Shown piece by piece: positions 51,608-59,761 of a stretch of DNA of 59,818 bases. Origin of the DNA: CAYPHY01 sp964410625 (GTDB taxonomy: Bacteria; Chloroflexota; Anaerolineae; Promineifilales; Promineifilaceae); assembly GCA_964410625.1 (NCBI GenBank), contig CAYPHY010000031.1, positions 1 to 59,818 of the forward strand. Direction: 5' to 3'. Position numbers and translations under genes: made by a program. The first letter of the stretch is position 1, and each line of letters begins with the position of its first letter. Under the pieces are notes generated by a model that worked only from the letters and a program-made list of their open reading frames with translations, did no database searches and was not told the origin of the DNA.

Positions 51608-51907
51608 ATGTAAGCTGAATATGACTTTAGCAAAGGGAAACGGGGAGCGATTGATCCAATACCGCCTGGCAAATCTCGCATTACCATTCGCCTTGATAAT
51701 GATGTGATTGACTGGTTTCGCGATCAGGTAGAAGCAAGCGGCGGCAACTACCAGACGCTAATCAACCAGGCCTTGCGTGAATACATTTGGCAGCGACAAG
51801 AATTATTAGAGGACACATTAAGGCGGGTTATTCGTCAAGAACTAAACAAGTCCGCGCACGTCATTGCCGAAAATCCTTACCCTTATGAGACAACTACCAA
51901 TGAATGA
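51608..51907 (+). pseudogene. brnA: BrnA-like antitoxin with a stop at codon 2
   Basis: Reading the frame from ATG 51608 gives M-stop-AEYDFSKGKRGAIDPIPPGKS, then RITIRLDNDVIDWFRDQVEA and NYQTLINQALREYI. This is the full BrnA/CopG ribbon-helix-helix antitoxin pattern, which normally starts MKAEYDF. The TAA at codon 2 could come from AAA or AAG by one or two changes. No other start codon occurs until GTG 51704, which would give 67 residues without the N-terminal beta strand. No brnT toxin is adjacent. A remnant or a re-initiated short protein are both possible. Confidence 0.7.
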
Positions 51908-52505
51908 ATTAACATTACCAGCAACAAACTTAACCGTCGCGATTCAGGCGGGGGGAAAGAGCAGCCGTATGGGGCAAGACAAATCTTTTGTGTTGTTTCA
52001 GGGTCGGCCGATGATCGAAGTCGTCCGCGAGAAGGTGGAGGGGCTGGGCAGCGAACTCCTCCTCGTCACCAACAAACCAGACGACTATGCCCATCTCGGC
52101 TTGCCGATGGTCGGCGATATTTACAAGGAGCAAGGGCCGTTGGGCGGGCTGCACACCGCGCTCTACCACGCCAGCAACCCCTATTGCCTGATGGTTGCCT
52201 GTGATATGCCCTGGCTCAACCGGCCGTTATTGGAGTACATGATCTCCTTGCGCGAAACGGCCGACATCATCGTCCCCCGTTGGGAAAAGTTCCCCGAACC
52301 GCTGCACGCCATTTACAGCAAAGCTTGCCTGGAACCAATGGAAGAGAACCTGAAGGCGCAACGGCTGAAGATCACGGGCTTTTTCGGCCGTGTCAAGCTC
52401 CATTTTGTAGATCGTGAGGTGATTGAACGGTATGACCCCGACGGCCGCTCCTTTGCCAACGTCAACACCCCCGATGAACTACAAACGCAGCAAAATAATG
52501 CTTAA
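51900..52505 (+). CDS. mobA: molybdenum cofactor guanylyltransferase MobA
   Basis: A 201-residue enzyme that attaches GMP to molybdopterin. The GTP loop is AGGKSSRMGQDK, followed by the metal-binding DMPWLNRP (CDMPW) and the FANVNTPDEL end. The start is ATG 51900, overlapping the end of the BrnA-like frame. Mo-enzymes such as formate dehydrogenase, which often carry selenocysteine, would fit with SelB/SelD, but none is in the window. Confidence 0.88.
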   Translation: MNELTLPATNLTVAIQAGGKSSRMGQDKSFVLFQGRPMIEVVREKVEGLGSELLLVTNKPDDYAHLGLPMVGDIYKEQGPLGGLHTALYHASNPYCLMVACDMPWLNRPLLEYMISLRETADIIVPRWEKFPEPLHAIYSKACLEPMEENLKAQRLKITGFFGRVKLHFVDREVIERYDPDGRSFANVNTPDELQTQQNNA

Positions 52506-52634
52506 CTTATAGACCTTTGCCCAGGTATTGCCCAACGACCACTAATGTTGGGGGCGACAAAAGTAATAACCCCTGTTACCAGCAAACCAGTTATCAAATT
52601 AGGTTGTCCCTGTTCGTTGATGATATCGGTCTGC

Positions 52635-53522
52635 TTATGATTTTGCCGCCAGAGCCATCTCGGCCGCCCGTAATGTATTCTTCATCAGCATGGCGATGGT
52701 CATCGGGCCAACACCACCAGGGACAGGAGTGATCGCCCCCGCCACTTCTTTGGCCGACTCAAACTCCACATCGCCAACCAGCCGGTAGCCACGTTTGGCT
52801 GTTGGATCATCCTTTTGATTAATGCCCACGTCAATCACCGCCGCCCCTGGCTTGAGCATATCGCCGGTGATCATCTCCGCGCGGCCGATAGCGGCAATCA
52901 CAATATCAGCGCCACGCAAATGACCAGCCAAATCACGCGTGCGACTATGGCAGATGGTGACGGTGGCATTGGCCTTTTGCAACAGCAGCGCAACGGGCAG
53001 GCCGACGATGTTAGAACGGCCGACCACCACCGCATTTGCCCCACTAATCTGAACCCCCGCTTCTTCCAGCAGGACGATACAACCATAGGGAGTGCAAGGG
53101 ATGAAGAGCGGCTCGCGACCTTTCATCGCCAGACGGCCGATGTTCACCGGATGGAAGCCATCCACATCCTTGCCCAAGTCAATCAGATTGAGAACTGCCT
53201 CCTCGTCCAGATATTTGGGCAATGGCAGTTGCACCAAAATCCCATTCACATCCGGGTTGGCATTGAGGTCGGTGACCAGTTCTTCCACTTCCTGTTGGGT
53301 GGCGGTTTCCGGCAGATTATGACCAAAGGAGCGAATGCCTAGCTCCTCCGAGATGCGCTGTTTGCTTCGAACATAGGTGGCGGAGGCGGGGTTTTCACCC
53401 ACCAAGACCGTTGCCAGCCCCGGCACAACGCCATGGGTGGCCTTCATCTCTTCAACCCCCAAACGCACCTTTTCGCGCATGTTCTGCGCGATCTGTTTCC
53501 CGTCAATAATTGTGGCAGTCAT
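52635..53522 (-). CDS. folD: bifunctional methylenetetrahydrofolate dehydrogenase/cyclohydrolase FolD
   Basis: A 295-residue one-carbon enzyme. The folate site has ATYVRSKQRISEELGI with the conserved Lys. VQLPLPKYLD and the NADP part GRSNIVGLPVALLL and HSRT are present. The end PVPGGVGPMTIAMLMKNT is the FolD signature. The start is supported by its standard length. A small two-helix membrane gene lies 16 bases upstream. Confidence 0.95.
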   Translation of the reverse strand: MTATIIDGKQIAQNMREKVRLGVEEMKATHGVVPGLATVLVGENPASATYVRSKQRISEELGIRSFGHNLPETATQQEVEELVTDLNANPDVNGILVQLPLPKYLDEEAVLNLIDLGKDVDGFHPVNIGRLAMKGREPLFIPCTPYGCIVLLEEAGVQISGANAVVVGRSNIVGLPVALLLQKANATVTICHSRTRDLAGHLRGADIVIAAIGRAEMITGDMLKPGAAVIDVGINQKDDPTAKRGYRLVGDVEFESAKEVAGAITPVPGGVGPMTIAMLMKNTLRAAEMALAAKS

Positions 53523-53538
53523 GGCTTATAGCTTGTAA

Positions 53539-53736
53539 TTACTTGGGGAGGATGTTTGTCCCCATAAACTTATCGAGCCAGATGCCAACCGCGACTGCCA
53601 ACGCCAATGCTGTGAAGAAGGTATAAGTGGGGCCATATTCGGCCGGCGTGGTTCCCACAAGAATGGTGATTAGGATCGTCGCTCCTGTGCCAACGGCCAG
53701 GGAAATAACGGCCAATAACAAGCGTCTCAGCAGCAT
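53539..53736 (-). CDS. small two-helix membrane protein
   Basis: 65 residues with two hydrophobic segments (LLLAVISLAVGTGATILITILV and YTFFTALALAVAVGIWL), ending DKFMGTNILPK. It is similar in layout to the AtpZ/AtpI type or to short integral proteins of Chloroflexota, without a clear family. It starts from a run of ATG LLRRLLL and probably shares a transcript with folD. Confidence 0.55.
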   Translation of the reverse strand: MLLRRLLLAVISLAVGTGATILITILVGTTPAEYGPTYTFFTALALAVAVGIWLDKFMGTNILPK

Positions 53737-53848
53737 AATATCTTATCTCCTAACGACATTGTGTTTATTGTGTTTTAAGATGACACAAATCTTTGCTCAA
53801 ATCTTTGCTATTGTAACAAAGTAATCGAGTGAGGGGCAAAAAGAGTGG

Positions 53849-54442
53849 TTATGTTTTTCCCAGTTGAAAGAGCGATGCAATGGTGACTCGAAAACCGGGT
53901 AATATTTCTTCAATGGTCAGATCATCTTCTTTCGTCAATCGGATGACATCATCGGCCGAACGATAGACGCGAACTTGCTCTAGCTTGGGATCAATAACGA
54001 GGACAACCAGAACGCCAATCGCGAAATACTCCTCAATCTTTTCATAGACCTCGCTCCATCTATCATTGGGAGACATAATTTCAACAACAAGTTCCGGTGC
54101 AACTTCAAGATAGCCATCTGATGTGCTTTGTTGCAGTCGTTTATTAGAAATATAGGCTACATCGGCCGCTCGCACCGTATCTGGATGACGTTTGGTGTAA
54201 ATCCCTACTTCCCCCGTATAAACTTCGCCAATCCGGTTATTTAGCAAATATTGTAAGATGAGCATTCCTAATATCGTTTCTATACGGCCGTGTAAGCGTC
54301 CAGTTGGCATCAGGTGTTTAATCTCCCCCTCGACTAATTCAGCAGGGCCAACATCTCCCATCGCCCATAACTCTCGACCGGAGATAAGCTCCTTGTCTAG
54401 ATCATTCGGTTTATAGGGAGGAGAAGCAATGTGTGTACCCAT
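53849..54442 (-). CDS. Uma2 family (DUF820) putative endonuclease
   Basis: A 197-residue Uma2/PD-(D/E)XK-like protein. The conserved nuclease acids appear in VELVEGEIKHL-type (AELVEGEIKHL), RAADVAYISNKRL (Asp) and APELVVEIMSPNDRW (Glu). The family is highly expanded in Cyanobacteria and Chloroflexota and mobile in genomes; its biochemical role is not established. Start at ATG 54442 (MGTHIASPPY). Confidence 0.88.
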   Translation of the reverse strand: MGTHIASPPYKPNDLDKELISGRELWAMGDVGPAELVEGEIKHLMPTGRLHGRIETILGMLILQYLLNNRIGEVYTGEVGIYTKRHPDTVRAADVAYISNKRLQQSTSDGYLEVAPELVVEIMSPNDRWSEVYEKIEEYFAIGVLVVLVIDPKLEQVRVYRSADDVIRLTKEDDLTIEEILPGFRVTIASLFQLGKT

Positions 54443-54515
54443 GCGATTAGTATAACACAAGGTAAGGTTTGCATCATCAAAGCTGCTGTGGGCGGGGCTT
54501 TTGGGTTAATGGTAC

Positions 54516-54539
54516 TAACCTGTCCTATTGGACAGGTTA
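54516..54539. promoter_or_regulatory. 10-base inverted repeat upstream of ABC exporter
   Basis: TAACCTGTCC, loop TATT, GGACAGGTTA. It has no T-run, so an operator is more likely than a terminator. It lies 30 bases upstream of a second palindrome at 54567. Confidence 0.45.
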
Positions 54540-54566
54540 CTGAGGTAAATAATCCGCTATCATCTC

Positions 54567-54584
54567 GTTAGACAATCGTCTAAC
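54567..54584. promoter_or_regulatory. 18-base palindrome, candidate operator
   Basis: GTTAGACAATCGTCTAAC: arms of seven bases around AATC. It lies directly upstream of an extended -10 box, the right place for a repressor controlling the ABC exporter. Confidence 0.55.
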
Positions 54585-54599
54585 AAATTAATATTTCCT

Positions 54600-54608
54600 T
54601 GCTATAAT
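54600..54608 (+). promoter_or_regulatory. extended -10 promoter element
   Basis: TGCTATAAT is a perfect extended -10 (TGnTATAAT). No good -35 lies upstream, which is normal for extended -10 promoters. It is the probable promoter of the ABC exporter genes. Confidence 0.5.
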
Positions 54609-54749
54609 TAAGGTGGGTGGCATGCCAGAGGGCAGCGAAGGCACTACACCTTTTCTTTTTGCTTGTCCTCTTCCTAATCTCAGTCCATTGGGCCGTGGGC
54701 CATGGGCTACGGATTATAACTTGTATCGTGCCATCCCAAGGTAGGTATT

Positions 54750-56576
54750 GTGACCGCATTAAATTCGGAGCAACCACGCAAACACTCTATTCCAGATAAA
54801 ACGAAAATTGGGGTTTACCGGCGGCTGATTGGTTATTTACGGCCGTATTGGGTCAACGCCGCCTTGGCCTACATTTCTGTCATCGTTGTCACCGGGCTGA
54901 GCCTCATTGTGCCTCAAATCATCAAACGGGCGATTGATCAGGGTTTGGCCGCTGGCAACGCCTCAGCGCTTTTTGTCGCTGGCGGGATCATTCTCGCTAT
55001 TGCCGTTTTTCGTGGGGTTTTTGGCTTTGCCCAACGCTACTATGGCGAATGGCTGTCGCACCGTGTTTCCTATGACATCCGCAGTGATTTTTATGATAGT
55101 GTGCAGCACCAGCCATTCACGTTTCATGACAAGAGCCACACCGGCGATCTGATGAGCCGTGCTACTGGCGACATCACCGAGACCCAACAGTTCATTGGCA
55201 TCGGGCTGGCCGATTTAATGACCGTGCTGATTTTGCTCGTCGGCGTGACCATTGCCATGATCCTTGAATCCCCATCGCTGGCGTTGTTGGCACTGGTTCC
55301 CTTTCCCATTCTCGTCTTTGCCACCTTGCGCTTTGGCTTTACAGTACGGCCGATGTTCCGCACCATCCAAGACAAAATGGGCGAACTTTCCACCGTGATG
55401 CAGGAGAGCCTGACCGGTATACGGGTGGTAAAGGCATTTGCCCGCGAACCTTACGAGCTGGCTAAATTTGACCGCGAAAACAATCAATGGTTTGATTTGC
55501 GGTTCACACTGATCCAGACCTGGGCCAACAACTGGCCGTTTTTCACCTTCCTGATCGCCATCAGCATCTTCTTACTTCTCTGGTTTGGCGGGCCGCGCGC
55601 GCTGGCAGGCGAAATCACCGTGGGCTCACTATTTGCCCTGACCTCCTATGTGCTGATGCTCAATACGCCGGTACAGCGGTTGGGCTTTCTGGCAAATCTG
55701 GCCGCTACCGCCGGTGCCAGTGCTTCACGCGTCTTTGAAATTATTGACGTTCCCTCCGAGGTAGAAGAAGCGGCCGACGCCATTGCCTTGACCGACGTTC
55801 AAGGTGCTATCACCTTTGAACACGTCTCATTCGCCTACAATGACGGCCCGCCCATCCTCGACGACATCAGCTTTCACATCCAACCTGGACAAAAGGTTGC
55901 GCTGGTTGGGCCAACTGGCTCCGGTAAGTCTACGATCACCAATTTGATCCCTCGTTTTTACGACGTAACCAACGGCCGCGTCCTGCTCGACGGCTATGAC
56001 GTGCGCGACCTCCAACTGAAGAGCCTGCGCCAGCACATCGGCATTGTGTTGCAAGAGCCTTTTCTCTTCAGCCAGACGATTGCCGAGAATATCGCCTACG
56101 GCCGTCCTGACGCCACCATGGACGAGATCATCACCGCCGCCAAAATCGCCCGCGCCCATGACTTTATTATGGAAGTGCTTGCGGACGGCTATGAGACACG
56201 GGTGGGTGAGCGCGGAGTGACCCTCAGCGGCGGCCAGAAACAGCGCATCGCCATCGCCCGCGCCATTCTCGCCAACCCCCGTATTCTGATTCTCGACGAC
56301 TCAACCAGCAGCGTAGACACCGAGACGGAGTTCCTGATCCAAGAAGCGTTGGAAACCATTATGCAAGGGCGGACGACGTTTATCATCGCCCAACGGCTGC
56401 TGACCTTAAAGCACGCCGACATCATCCTGGTATTAGATCACGGCCGCATCATTGAACGCGGTACGCATGAGGAACTTCTCGCCCAAGAAGGTCTCTACCG
56501 GCAGATTTACGATCTACAGCTTAAAGACCAGGAAGAGTTCATCGCCTTGCAAGGGCAATTGGCGATTGAGAAGTAA
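54750..56576 (+). CDS. ABC exporter subunit with degenerate ATP site
   Basis: A 608-residue half-transporter: six membrane helices (residues 30-320), then the nucleotide-binding domain. Walker A is GPTGSGKST and the signature LSGGQKQR is canonical, but Walker B reads ILILDDSTSSVD, with Asp for the catalytic Glu, and the switch His is replaced by Gln in IIAQRLLTL. This is the degenerate half of heterodimeric exporters such as TM287, BmrC and LmrC. The GTG start is chosen from frame. Its partner starts 29 bases downstream. Confidence 0.92.
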   Translation: MTALNSEQPRKHSIPDKTKIGVYRRLIGYLRPYWVNAALAYISVIVVTGLSLIVPQIIKRAIDQGLAAGNASALFVAGGIILAIAVFRGVFGFAQRYYGEWLSHRVSYDIRSDFYDSVQHQPFTFHDKSHTGDLMSRATGDITETQQFIGIGLADLMTVLILLVGVTIAMILESPSLALLALVPFPILVFATLRFGFTVRPMFRTIQDKMGELSTVMQESLTGIRVVKAFAREPYELAKFDRENNQWFDLRFTLIQTWANNWPFFTFLIAISIFLLLWFGGPRALAGEITVGSLFALTSYVLMLNTPVQRLGFLANLAATAGASASRVFEIIDVPSEVEEAADAIALTDVQGAITFEHVSFAYNDGPPILDDISFHIQPGQKVALVGPTGSGKSTITNLIPRFYDVTNGRVLLDGYDVRDLQLKSLRQHIGIVLQEPFLFSQTIAENIAYGRPDATMDEIITAAKIARAHDFIMEVLADGYETRVGERGVTLSGGQKQRIAIARAILANPRILILDDSTSSVDTETEFLIQEALETIMQGRTTFIIAQRLLTLKHADIILVLDHGRIIERGTHEELLAQEGLYRQIYDLQLKDQEEFIALQGQLAIEK

Positions 56577-56605
56577 CCAGGGACCATAGGCCCTACGGAG
56601 TAAGA

Positions 56606-58246
56606 ATGACCCAAGCAAACGGCCGCTTCAGGCCGGATAACAACAGCACCCCCATAACGGCCGCAGCACGACACAACCGGCCGCTCAACGCTGCACAAGA
56701 ACGCCAGGCACGCGAGGAACGGATTAAGTCCCTGCTACGTGAAGAAGATGATGCCTTGGGAAAGGCCTACGACAGTCGCCTCACCCGTCGCCTGCTTAGC
56801 TATGTCGCCCCCTATCGCACGAAACTAATCGCCGCCATCATCCTGATGAGCATCAGCGCCATCCTCAGCGTCGCTGGCCCCTCCATCATCGGCCTTGCCA
56901 TTGACCAGGGTATCCGCGCCACTGATTTTGCTGTGCTTCGTCGCTGGACGATAGTTTTTTTCATCGCCGCCCTCGGTGAATGGATCACCAATCGCGGCCG
57001 TATCGCGCTGATGGCCTATGTCGGCACGAAGGTGGTGGCTGATATCCGCAGCGAATTTTTCCGCCATCTGCATACGCTGACGTTGAACTTTTACAACAAC
57101 TATAGCGTCGGCCGTCTAATGAGCCGTCTCATTGGTGATGTCGGTGTGTTGCAAGACTTTCTCACCTGGTCGATTGTCGGCTTGTTTCGCTCCATCTTTG
57201 TCCTCGCCGGGATTGTCATCGCGATGTTGATCTTGAACTGGCAACTGGCCTTGGTCGCCTTTGCTGTCATGCCGCTGATGTTCATCCTCACCAACTATTG
57301 GCGTGACCGGGTGCGCTTTGCCTATCGCGCCACCCGCCAACGCCTGTCGCTGATCAACGGCTATCTCAACGAGTCCATATCCGGTATCCGCGTGACGAAA
57401 AGCTTCACCCGCGAACGGGTCAATTTCCAGCACTTTGACGATCTGAATCGCTCCTTCTTTGANNNNNNNNNNNNNNNNNNNNNNNNNNNNNNNNNNNNNN
57501 NNNNNNNNNNNNNNNNNNNNNNNNNNNNNNNNNNNNNNNNNNNNNNNNNNNNNNNNNNNNNNAACCTCCGCGCCGAACCTGGCGAGCGAATCGCCCTGGT
57601 TGGCGAAACAGGCGCGGGCAAAAGCACGATCATTCGCCTGCTGGCCCGCTTCTTTGACATCACCAGTGGCTCGCTGACAATTGACGGCTATGAGGTCGGC
57701 GAAGTGACCCAGGCCAGCCTGCGCCAGCAGTTGGGCATTGTCTTACAGGATACCTTTCTCTTCACCGGGACGGTTGCCGACAACATTCGCTACGGCCGTC
57801 TCGAAGCCAGCAAAGAGGAGATCATCGCTGCCGCCGAAGCAGTTGGGGCCGATGAGTTCATCCGCAAACTCCCCGGCGGCTATCGCTTTCAGGTAGGGGA
57901 GAATGGCAGCAACCTGAGCGTCGGCCAGCGACAACTCATTTCCTTTGCCCGCGCCCTGCTGGCCGACCCGCGCATCCTCATCCTCGACGAAGCGACCAGC
58001 AGTGTAGACACGGCGACTGAGAAGATCATTCAACAAGCGTTAGATACATTGATGCGCGGCCGCACCAGCTTCGTCATCGCCCACCGCCTGAGTACCATCA
58101 TCAACGCCGATCAAATCGTCGTCCTCGACGACGGCCAGATCGTTGAGCAAGGGACTCACGAAGAGCTATTGGCGCGGCGCGGCCGATACTACAACCTCTA
58201 CACCATGCAATGGGCAAAATTGGATGCAGCGTTTAGCCAAAATTAG
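56606..58246 (+). CDS. ABC exporter subunit, partner of the preceding gene (internal gap)
   Basis: A half-transporter of 546 codons as written, but a 100-N gap (57463-57562) replaces part of the membrane region and the NBD start. Typical subunits are around 600, so more than 100 bases are missing. The visible NBD has ERIALVGETGAGKST, LSVGQRQL (signature with Val for Gly), the consensus Walker B ILILDEATSSVD and IAHRLSTI with the switch His. Together with the upstream gene it completes a heterodimer: one canonical and one degenerate ATP site. Confidence 0.88.
   Translation: MTQANGRFRPDNNSTPITAAARHNRPLNAAQERQAREERIKSLLREEDDALGKAYDSRLTRRLLSYVAPYRTKLIAAIILMSISAILSVAGPSIIGLAIDQGIRATDFAVLRRWTIVFFIAALGEWITNRGRIALMAYVGTKVVADIRSEFFRHLHTLTLNFYNNYSVGRLMSRLIGDVGVLQDFLTWSIVGLFRSIFVLAGIVIAMLILNWQLALVAFAVMPLMFILTNYWRDRVRFAYRATRQRLSLINGYLNESISGIRVTKSFTRERVNFQHFDDLNRSFFXXXXXXXXXXXXXXXXXXXXXXXXXXXXXXXXXXNLRAEPGERIALVGETGAGKSTIIRLLARFFDITSGSLTIDGYEVGEVTQASLRQQLGIVLQDTFLFTGTVADNIRYGRLEASKEEIIAAAEAVGADEFIRKLPGGYRFQVGENGSNLSVGQRQLISFARALLADPRILILDEATSSVDTATEKIIQQALDTLMRGRTSFVIAHRLSTIINADQIVVLDDGQIVEQGTHEELLARRGRYYNLYTMQWAKLDAAFSQN
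57463..57562. other. assembly gap (100 N)
   Basis: 100 N inside the second ABC gene. The true missing length is unknown and is likely larger than 100. Confidence 0.98.
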
Positions 58247-58287
58247 AAGTTTCTTGTTTGGATAGTGATTAGATATAATCAATGTAA

Positions 58288-58522
58288 ATGGACAGTGAGG
58301 TCAGCAATACTAAGTAGCCTGGGATTTTGGCTACTTGTTGGAGAGAAGGAATACTTTATCCCTTTTGCTGATTACCCGGATTTTTATGAGGCCACAGCGG
58401 CACAAATCTATAACCTTATCCAATTGTCATCAAAGCAGTATCATTGGCCAGATTTAGACTTTGACATTGAGCTTGGTGCGTTGAAACAACCCAACCGTTT
58501 TCCTCTGTTCTTTCGCCCATGA
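58288..58522 (+). pseudogene. DUF2442-like gene with two apparent frameshifts
   Basis: The conserved part (FWLLVGEKEYFIPFADYPDF, WPDLDFDIELGALKQPNRFP) is a DUF2442-type domain of small, often cyanobacterial proteins. In its frame there is no natural start; the upstream codons do not look like the family. A plausible start in another frame (MDSEVSNTK, ATG 58288) would join it through AWDF if one base were restored near 58315 and one T near 58328. This looks like two single-base deletions, from sequence error or decay. Confidence 0.55.
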
Positions 58523-58537
58523 GCAGATGAGCAAGGT

Positions 58538-58801
58538 ATGATTATGAACGATAATTCGAACGAAACAACCGTGATCACACGAATCAGTCAGAATTTTTCG
58601 TTAGATATCCCAGAGATATTTCGCCCAAAGTTTTCTGCAGGTGCGGATGTGATTATGAGACTTGACACAAACGGCCGAGTCGTCATCATTCCCATTGAGC
58701 AGATACAACAAGCCTTACGAGATACGTTTGCTATGTGGCAAGATAGAGACGATATGCCCGCTGACAGTGTTACCGAGGACAATAACCAATGGACTTACTA
58801 G
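58538..58801 (+). CDS. AbrB-like/antitoxin-like small protein
   Basis: An 87-residue protein. Residues 10-55 have an AbrB-type beta-rich pattern (TVITRISQNFSLDIPEIFRP then AGADVIMRLDTNGRVVIIP). The C-terminal tail TFAMWQDRDDMPADSVTED is an antitoxin-like end with the WxDRxDxP pattern. No PIN or other toxin gene is nearby. It lies just after the broken DUF2442-like gene, and its end overlaps the VOC gene by 13 bases. Confidence 0.6.
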   Translation: MIMNDNSNETTVITRISQNFSLDIPEIFRPKFSAGADVIMRLDTNGRVVIIPIEQIQQALRDTFAMWQDRDDMPADSVTEDNNQWTY

Positions 58802-59742
58802 GCATACACCACCTAACGGCCGTCTCCGCCAACATCCGCGAAAACTACCGTTTTTACACACAAACAATGGGGATGCGGCTGGTCAAGCGTAGCGTCAACC
58901 AGGACGACACCAGCGCCTATCATCTCTTTTATGCCGATGCAAAGGGCAGCCCCGGCAGCGACCTGACCTTCTTCGACTGGCCGATGCCCCGCGAACGGCG
59001 CGGCACGCACTCGATCAGCCGTACTTATCTGCGCGTGGCCGGCCTGGAAACGCTACGATGGTGGGCGAACTATTTCCGTGAGCAGGGAGTCAGCGCGGAG
59101 GAAGTGGTCGAGCGCGACGACCGCCTGACCCTCGACTTTGAAGACCCGGAAGGACAGCGCCTGTCATTAGTAGACGACGGGGGCGAGGGGGAGAGCCATT
59201 CCTGGGAGCGCAGCCCTATTCCGGCCGAGCATCAAATTCGTGGTCTTGGGCCGATTATGATGAGCGTACCCAATTTGCGGCCGACGGATGCCATCCTCCA
59301 GGAAGCGATGAACATGCGCCTCGTCCGCCAATATCCTCACCCCGATAATCCCAGCCACACGGTGCATGTGTATGAGATGGGACCGGGCGGCGCGGCGGCC
59401 GAACTCCACGTGGCCGTGCAACCCGGTTTACCGGTAGCGCGATTGGGGGCTGGCGGCGTTCACCATGTCGCCTTCCGCGTGCCAACCTATGAAGCCCACG
59501 ATGCCTGGATTGAGCGCATCACCACGATGGGCATCCCCAACAGCGGGTTGGTAGACCGTTACTACTTCCGCAGCCTCTACTTCCGCGAACCAAACGGCAT
59601 CCTCTTCGAGATCGCCTCCGACGAGCCAGGCTTTGCCGTAGACGAAGACGAAGCCACCCTCGGCGAAAAAGTCGTCCTCCCCCCCTTCCTCGAACCACAG
59701 CGGGAAGCGATTGTCTCGCGACTTAAGCCGTTAGAAGATTAG
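58789..59742 (+). CDS. VOC-family ring-cleaving dioxygenase-like protein
   Basis: A 317-residue protein with two glyoxalase/VOC modules (residues 4-150 and 150-300). Metal ligands are GIHHLTAVS (His), VHHVAFRVP (His) and a Glu in GILFEIASDEPG. It resembles the MhqO/LinE-type hydroquinone dioxygenase family, which opens aromatic rings and protects against quinones. Whether it has catalytic activity is not known. The ATG overlaps the upstream antitoxin-like gene. The TAG stop with GATTAGGAG resembles repeat family C. Confidence 0.85.
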   Translation: MDLLGIHHLTAVSANIRENYRFYTQTMGMRLVKRSVNQDDTSAYHLFYADAKGSPGSDLTFFDWPMPRERRGTHSISRTYLRVAGLETLRWWANYFREQGVSAEEVVERDDRLTLDFEDPEGQRLSLVDDGGEGESHSWERSPIPAEHQIRGLGPIMMSVPNLRPTDAILQEAMNMRLVRQYPHPDNPSHTVHVYEMGPGGAAAELHVAVQPGLPVARLGAGGVHHVAFRVPTYEAHDAWIERITTMGIPNSGLVDRYYFRSLYFREPNGILFEIASDEPGFAVDEDEATLGEKVVLPPFLEPQREAIVSRLKPLED

Positions 59743-59761
59743 GAGCCTAACCAATTGTTTA

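Noticed and set aside
51608..51613. Programmed read-through of TAA in the BrnA-like gene
   Set aside because: TAA is rarely recoded and no stimulatory structure is visible; nonsense mutation is simpler.
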